A stretch of DNA of 64,000 bases. Source: Ramlibacter humi. GTDB lineage: Bacteria; Pseudomonadota; Gammaproteobacteria; Burkholderiales; Burkholderiaceae_C. Where the stretch lies: positions 434,001-498,000 of the forward strand of contig NZ_SMLK01000001.1 of NCBI RefSeq assembly GCF_004681975.1, given 5' to 3'. The translations under genes and the position numbers were made by a program. Positions 59,513 through 64,000 of this stretch are shown here, one piece after another. Each line of letters starts with the position of its first letter. Position 1 is the first letter of the stretch. The notes under the pieces were generated by a model. It worked only from the letters and a program-made list of their open reading frames with translations, made no database searches and was not told the DNA's origin.

Positions 59513-61426
59513 TTGAACAATCAGTGGTTCTCGAAAATCGCCGTCTGGCTCGTCATCGCGCTCGTGCTGTTCACGGTGTTCAAGCAGTTCGACACGCGCG
59601 GCGCCGCCGGCGCCAGCGTCATGGGCTACTCGGACTTCCTGGAGGAAGTGCGGGCCAAGCGCATCAAGAACGCGGTGATCCAGGAAGGCCAGGGCGGCAC
59701 GGAGATCGTCGCCATCACCACCGACGACCGCAAGGTGCGCACCACCGCCACCTACCTCGACCGCGGCCTGGTCGGTGACCTCATCAACAACAACGTCAAG
59801 TTCGACGTCAAGCCGCGCGAAGAGGGCTCCCTGCTCATGACCCTGCTGGTCAGCTGGGGCCCGATGCTGCTGCTGATCGGCGTGTGGATCTACTTCATGC
59901 GGCAGATGCAGGGCGGCGGCAAGGGCGGCGCGTTCTCGTTCGGCAAGAGCAAGGCGCGCATGCTCGACGAGAACAACAACCAGGTCACCTTCGCCGACGT
60001 TGCGGGCTGCGACGAGGCCAAGGAAGAGGTGAAGGAAGTCGTCGACTTCCTCAAGGACCCGCAGAAGTTCCAGAAGCTGGGCGGGCGCATCCCGCGCGGC
60101 CTGCTGCTGGTCGGCCCCCCCGGCACCGGCAAGACGCTGCTCGCCAAGGGCATCGCCGGCGAGGCCAAGGTGCCGTTCTTCTCGATCTCCGGCTCCGACT
60201 TCGTGGAGATGTTCGTCGGCGTGGGCGCGGCCCGCGTGCGCGACATGTTCGAGAACGCCAAGAAGAACGCGCCCTGCATCATCTTCATCGACGAAATCGA
60301 TGCGGTGGGCCGCCAGCGTGGCGCCGGCCTGGGCGGCGGCAACGACGAGCGCGAGCAAACCCTCAACCAGATGCTGGTGGAGATGGACGGCTTCGAGACC
60401 AACCTGGGCGTCATCGTCATCGCCGCCACCAACCGGCCGGACATCCTGGACGCCGCGCTGCTGCGCCCGGGCCGCTTCGACCGCCAGGTCTACGTGCAGC
60501 TGCCGGACATCCGCGGCCGCGAGCAGATCCTGAACGTGCACATGCGCAAGGTGCCGATCGGCCAGGACGTGAAGGCCGAGATCATCGCCCGCGGCACGCC
60601 CGGCATGTCGGGCGCCGACCTGGCCAACCTGTGCAACGAAGCCGCCCTCATGGCCGCGCGCCGCAACGCGCGCGTGGTCGAGATGCAGGACTTCGAGAAG
60701 GCCAAGGACAAGATCCTGATGGGCCCCGAGCGCAAGAGCATGGTCATGCCGGAGGAAGAGCGCCGCAACACGGCCTACCACGAGTCCGGCCACGCGCTCA
60801 TCGGCAAGCTGCTGCCCAAGTGCGACCCGGTGCACAAGGTCACCATCATCCCGCGCGGCCGCGCGCTGGGCGTGACCATGAGCCTGCCCTCGCAGGACCG
60901 CTACAGCTACGATCGCGAGTACATGCTCAACCAGATCAGCATGCTGTTCGGCGGCCGCATCGCGGAAGAGGTGTTCATGAACCAGATGACCACCGGCGCC
61001 AGCAACGACTTCGAGCGCGCCACCCACCTGGCCCGCGACATGGTCATGCGCTACGGCATGTCCGACGCGCTGGGCCCGATGGTGTACGCCGAGAACGAAG
61101 GCGAGGTGTTCCTGGGCCGCTCGGTCACCAAGACCACCAACATCTCCGAGCAGACCATGCAGAAGGTCGACCTGGAGGTGCGCCGCATCATCGACGACCA
61201 GTACGCCCTGGCGCGCCGGCTGATCGAGGAGCACAGCGACAAGATGCACGCCATGGCCAAGGCCCTGCTCGAGTGGGAAACCATCGATGCCGAGCAGCTG
61301 GACGACATCATGGCCGGCAAGGACCCGCGTCCGCCCAAGGACTTCACGCCGCGTTCGCCCACCGGCGGCGGCGGTTCCGGCGGCAGCGCGGTCGGCGCGG
61401 ACAACCCGGCACCCAGCGCGGCCTGA
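59513..61426 (+). CDS. ftsH: ATP-dependent zinc metalloprotease FtsH
   Basis: 637 residues, TTG start with GGAG 6-8 bases before it; [20 protein letters not shown] is the normal N-terminus, so the TTG is real. Two membrane helices (~7-25, ~102-122) around a periplasmic loop, AAA domain with Walker A GPPGTGKT (Lys207), Walker [10 protein letters not shown], the SRH region RPGRFDRQV, and protease HESGH (His423, His427). Degrades LpxC, sigma-32 and misfolded membrane proteins. A strong hairpin follows; folP-glmM, its usual downstream neighbours, are absent. Confidence 0.97.
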   Translation: MNNQWFSKIAVWLVIALVLFTVFKQFDTRGAAGASVMGYSDFLEEVRAKRIKNAVIQEGQGGTEIVAITTDDRKVRTTATYLDRGLVGDLINNNVKFDVKPREEGSLLMTLLVSWGPMLLLIGVWIYFMRQMQGGGKGGAFSFGKSKARMLDENNNQVTFADVAGCDEAKEEVKEVVDFLKDPQKFQKLGGRIPRGLLLVGPPGTGKTLLAKGIAGEAKVPFFSISGSDFVEMFVGVGAARVRDMFENAKKNAPCIIFIDEIDAVGRQRGAGLGGGNDEREQTLNQMLVEMDGFETNLGVIVIAATNRPDILDAALLRPGRFDRQVYVQLPDIRGREQILNVHMRKVPIGQDVKAEIIARGTPGMSGADLANLCNEAALMAARRNARVVEMQDFEKAKDKILMGPERKSMVMPEEERRNTAYHESGHALIGKLLPKCDPVHKVTIIPRGRALGVTMSLPSQDRYSYDREYMLNQISMLFGGRIAEEVFMNQMTTGASNDFERATHLARDMVMRYGMSDALGPMVYAENEGEVFLGRSVTKTTNISEQTMQKVDLEVRRIIDDQYALARRLIEEHSDKMHAMAKALLEWETIDAEQLDDIMAGKDPRPPKDFTPRSPTGGGGSGGSAVGADNPAPSAA

Positions 61427-61439
61427 GCCTCACGGCCTG

Positions 61440-61469
61440 AAAACGACGGCGCCCACAGGGCGCCGTTTT
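61440..61469. terminator. Bidirectional terminator between ftsH and epimerase
   Basis: CGGCGCCC (61447-61454), loop ACA, GGGCGCCG (61458-61465), flanked by AAAA and TTTT; serves both convergent genes and its last base is in the epimerase stop codon. Confidence 0.85.
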
Positions 61470-62464
61470 CATTCCAGGCGGCTGACCGGCCGGCCTTGCG
61501 CGGCCCGGGCGGCCACGAAGGCATCGAAAGCCTGCGCGCTGGTCTTCCCCGGCACGTAGCCGAAGTCTTCCTTCAAGGCGGTGTTCAGCAGCACGGGCCG
61601 GTAGCGCAGGAAGTCCAGCTGCTCCGGCCCGTAGCGGGTGGCCCGCAGCACCTTGCCGGCGGCCAGCCCCGCGCGCAGCAGGCCCGCCGGCAGCGCCAGC
61701 AGCGGCTTGCCCAGCCGCGCGGCGATCTGCGGCAGCGTCAGCGCGCCGTCGCCCGCCAGGTTGAAACAGCCGGCGCGCCGCGTGCGCAGCGCGTGCAGGA
61801 TGGCGCCGGCCACGTCCTCGTCCCAGACGAAGACGAACGGGCTGTCGCTGCCGCGCACCGCCAGCAGGCGCGGCTTCTCGAACAGCGCCGTGATCTGGTT
61901 GTCCACCCGTTCGCCCAGGATGGTGCCGATGCGCAGCACGGTCTGCGCCAGCTGCGGATGGCTTTCGCGTTCCTGCGCCAGCATCTCCTCCACCAGCCGC
62001 TTGTGGTGCGAGTACGCGAAGGCCTCGTTGCCGCGCAGCGGGGCGGTTTCGCGCAGCCAGGCCGGGTTGTCGGCGTGGTAGCCGTACGCCGCGCCGCTGG
62101 AGCTGACCACCAGTTGCGCCACGCCCGCGGCGACGCAGGCATCGACGACGTTGCGCGTGCCCAGCACGTCCACCTGGTACGCGATCTCGCGGCCCATGCG
62201 CGGGTCGGGCGTGACGATGGAGGCCAGGTGCACGACCGCGTCGATGGCGTGTTCGCGCAGCGTGGCGGCCAGCGAAGGATCGCGCACGTCCAGGCGCAGG
62301 TAGCGTACGTCCGGCAGGCGGCGCTCCTGCGGCACGTCGCGCACGTCGGTGGCGACGATGCGTTCGACGCCGGGCTCGCCGACCAACGCGGCGACCAGGC
62401 CGCGGCCGATGAAGCCGTCGGCGCCGGTGACCAGCACCCGCCGTGCGGGGGAGGCCGCGGTCAT
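61469..62464 (-). CDS. NAD-dependent epimerase/dehydratase family protein
   Basis: 331 residues, extended SDR. Rossmann VLVTGADGFIGRGLVAAL, VVHLASIV, the Ser/Tyr/Lys site with VVSSSGAAYG and YSHHK, and the NLAGDGALTLPQIAARLG region typical of the family's C-terminal domain. No sugar-nucleotide neighbours, so UDP-sugar epimerase activity is not indicated; a reductase is as likely. Overlaps the symporter gene upstream by ATGA, so the two are coupled. Confidence 0.85.
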   Translation of the reverse strand: MTAASPARRVLVTGADGFIGRGLVAALVGEPGVERIVATDVRDVPQERRLPDVRYLRLDVRDPSLAATLREHAIDAVVHLASIVTPDPRMGREIAYQVDVLGTRNVVDACVAAGVAQLVVSSSGAAYGYHADNPAWLRETAPLRGNEAFAYSHHKRLVEEMLAQERESHPQLAQTVLRIGTILGERVDNQITALFEKPRLLAVRGSDSPFVFVWDEDVAGAILHALRTRRAGCFNLAGDGALTLPQIAARLGKPLLALPAGLLRAGLAAGKVLRATRYGPEQLDFLRYRPVLLNTALKEDFGYVPGKTSAQAFDAFVAARAAQGRPVSRLE

Positions 62465-63390
62465 GCGGGCTTCGACGCCACCGCCGGGGCGCCCTGCGCC
62501 GGCCGCCGCGCCCACCACCGCGCCAGCGCCAGGCCCGCGATGATGTCCCAGAAGCCCCACACGCCGGCGACCACCGCCATGCCGCCCAGCCCGCCGAAAA
62601 AGCTGAAGATCAGCACCAGGCCGAGACCGGAATTGCGGATGCCCACTTCGATGGTGACCGCGCGGCGATCGTGGTCGGGCAGGCCCGTGAGCCGCGCGCA
62701 CGCGTAGCCGGTGGCGAAGGCCAGTGCGTCGTGCAGCGCCACCGCCAGCAGCACCAGGCCGACGTAGTCAATGAAGTACTTCCAGTTGCCCGCCACCGCG
62801 CCCAGGATGAAGGCCACCAACGCCAGGAAACTGAGGATGCGCGCGGGCTTGCGGATGCGCTGCGCGAGCCGCGGCAGCTTCTCCGCGCAAAGGATGCCCA
62901 GCACGAAGGGCACCGCGATGATGGCCAGGATGTGGCCGCCGATGTCCACCGGGTCCAGCGCGATGCGGCGCAGCAGGGGCGCCGCCGTCGGGTGCATCGC
63001 GCCCCAGAACGCGAAGTTGATGGGCATCAGCACGATGGACAGCGCGTTCGACAGCGCCGTCATGGACACCGACAGCGCCACGTTGCCCTTGGCCTGGTGC
63101 GTGAGGATCTGGCTGATGTTGCCCGGCGGGCAGCAGGCCACCAGCAGCATGCCCAGCGCGATGCTGGGCGCGGGCTGCAGCACCAGCGTCAGCACGAAGG
63201 TCACGGCGGGCAGCACCAGGAACTGCGCCGCGATGCCCGCGGCCATGGCGCCCGGCATGCGCAGCACGCGCCTGAAGTCGGCGACCCGCGTGTCCAGCGC
63301 GATACCGAACATCAGGAAGCCGAGCACGACGTTCAGCACCACCAGCGAAGCGGGGTCGAAGTGCAGCCGGATCTCGTCGACGGGGACCAT
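62461..63390 (-). CDS. Bile acid:sodium symporter family transporter
   Basis: 309 residues, about ten membrane helices. The BASS signature appears as VACCPPGNISQILTHQAKGN and IEVGIRNSGLGLVLIFSFFG, the two broken helices that bind Na+ and substrate. AGGAGG 7 bases before the ATG. The bacterial family carries organic anions; the ligand here is unknown. Eleven bases after the monooxygenase stop, so the three minus-strand genes look like an operon. Confidence 0.9.
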   Translation of the reverse strand: MVPVDEIRLHFDPASLVVLNVVLGFLMFGIALDTRVADFRRVLRMPGAMAAGIAAQFLVLPAVTFVLTLVLQPAPSIALGMLLVACCPPGNISQILTHQAKGNVALSVSMTALSNALSIVLMPINFAFWGAMHPTAAPLLRRIALDPVDIGGHILAIIAVPFVLGILCAEKLPRLAQRIRKPARILSFLALVAFILGAVAGNWKYFIDYVGLVLLAVALHDALAFATGYACARLTGLPDHDRRAVTIEVGIRNSGLGLVLIFSFFGGLGGMAVVAGVWGFWDIIAGLALARWWARRPAQGAPAVASKPA

Positions 63391-63401
63391 GGGTGCTCCT
63401 C

Positions 63402-64000
63402 CTAAGCGAGCGCCGCGGACGCCTGCCGCACGGCTGCGCGGTAGGTGTCCTTGTGGACGTAGTAAGCCATGCGCTCCAGCTTCAGGTACCGGTACCCGCC
63501 GCTCAGGTCGGGCGGCGGTCCCGCTTTCGCGTGGCGCAGCGCCTGCGCCTTCGGCGAGCCTTCCGCCCGCGCCTTGAAGAAGCGCGCCACCAGCTCGCCC
63601 TGCTCGTAGCGGCCCTGCCAGCCGATGCCGCTGGCTTCGATCATGCCGACCACGGCGAGGTTGTCGAACCGCGGCGCGAAGATGTTCAGGTACAGCCGCG
63701 GCGCCATGCCGTCCCAGTTCAGGAGCGAAGGGTCCAGGAACGGGTAGTGCAGCTTGTAGCCGGTGGCGCACAGCACCAGGTCGTAGTCGCGCGCGCTGCC
63801 GTCCTTGAAGTGCACGGTGTGCCCGTCGAAGCGCGCGATGTCGGGCCTCACCGCGATGTCGCCGTGCCCGATGTGGTGCAGCACCAGCGAGTTCACCACC
63901 GGGTGCGACTCGTACATGCGGTACTCGGGCTTCGGGAAACCGAAACGCACCGGGTCGCCAGTGAACCACTTCAGGATGGTCGAATCGATCTTCTGCTTCA
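63402..64000 (-). CDS. Flavin-containing monooxygenase (N-terminus beyond window edge)
   Basis: About 199 C-terminal residues; the reading frame is open to the right edge, so the GTG at 63950 is not the start. The FMO-type motif LCATGYKLHYPFL, preceded by VHFKDGSARDYDLV, and the following LYLNIFAPRFDNLAVVGMIE identify the family of FAD/NADPH monooxygenases. The FAD and NADPH glycine-rich motifs lie outside. Probably first gene of the transporter-epimerase operon; Baeyer-Villiger or N/S-oxygenation cannot be told apart. Confidence 0.85.
   Translation of the reverse strand, partial: KQKIDSTILKWFTGDPVRFGFPKPEYRMYESHPVVNSLVLHHIGHGDIAVRPDIARFDGHTVHFKDGSARDYDLVLCATGYKLHYPFLDPSLLNWDGMAPRLYLNIFAPRFDNLAVVGMIEASGIGWQGRYEQGELVARFFKARAEGSPKAQALRHAKAGPPPDLSGGYRYLKLERMAYYVHKDTYRAAVRQASAALA

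Overview
The window reads as the chromosome of a GC-rich betaproteobacterium of the order Burkholderiales, most likely a Comamonadaceae member of the Ramlibacter/Variovorax type. The basis is the gene order rpsB-tsf-pyrH-frr-uppS-cdsA-dxr-rseP-bamA-skp-lpxD-fabZ-lpxA-lpxB-rnhB, the MEP isoprenoid genes, the PHB genes phaR and 3-hydroxybutyrate dehydrogenase, and many GTG/TTG starts. The family-level placement is inference. There are about 58 protein genes (two cut by the window edges) and two tRNAs. I see no insertion sequence, prophage, CRISPR array or rRNA.

Layout. 1-7.2 kb: a truncated pseudokinase/AAA-ATPase regulator divergent from a PQQ-type propeller protein, then on the minus strand an orphan NarL-type regulator, a slipin, an NfeD protease and a small zinc-ribbon protein. 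7.2-17 kb: mfd divergent from ispD-ispF, an OmpR-type two-component pair, a SIMPL protein, a lipid kinase and a metallophosphoesterase. 17-22.3 kb: 3-hydroxybutyrate dehydrogenase, then an overlapping trio of alpha/beta hydrolase, relA and a CodA-like amidohydrolase whose stop codon lies inside tRNA-Val(GAC). 22.3-27 kb: a complete liv-type ABC transporter. 27-32.3 kb: phaR, rimO, tRNA-Leu(CAG), rnr, an SDR. 32.3-36.4 kb (minus): amidase, D-amino acid dehydrogenase and the NAD(P)HX repair enzyme. 36.4-51.6 kb: the ribosome/outer-membrane/lipid A supercluster. 51.7-61.5 kb: carA-carB-kdoO-greA, a DUF4149 protein, yhbY, rlmE and ftsH. 61.5-64 kb (minus): an epimerase, a bile-acid/sodium-symporter-type transporter and a truncated flavin monooxygenase.

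How the genes work together. The 36.4-51.6 kb block joins translation (S2, EF-Ts, RRF), the isoprenoid carrier (dxr, uppS, with ispD/ispF elsewhere), phospholipid (cdsA), outer-membrane protein assembly (rseP, bamA, skp) and lipid A (lpxD, fabZ, lpxA, lpxB). KdoO, next to carAB, would modify the Kdo of the same lipopolysaccharide. Many neighbours overlap by ATGA/GTGA/TGATG, indicating translational coupling.

Most of the window is ordinary core genome. Worth a second look: a kinase-like regulator without any catalytic kinase residue paired with a propeller protein of partly unknown architecture; a promoter plus terminator ahead of greA resembling the enterobacterial GraL leader; a carA leader with two mutually exclusive helices; a triple GTCATT-type repeat ahead of pyrH; the rnr start codon problem beside tRNA-Leu; and the CDS/tRNA-Val overlap. 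No gap longer than 300 bases lacks a gene.
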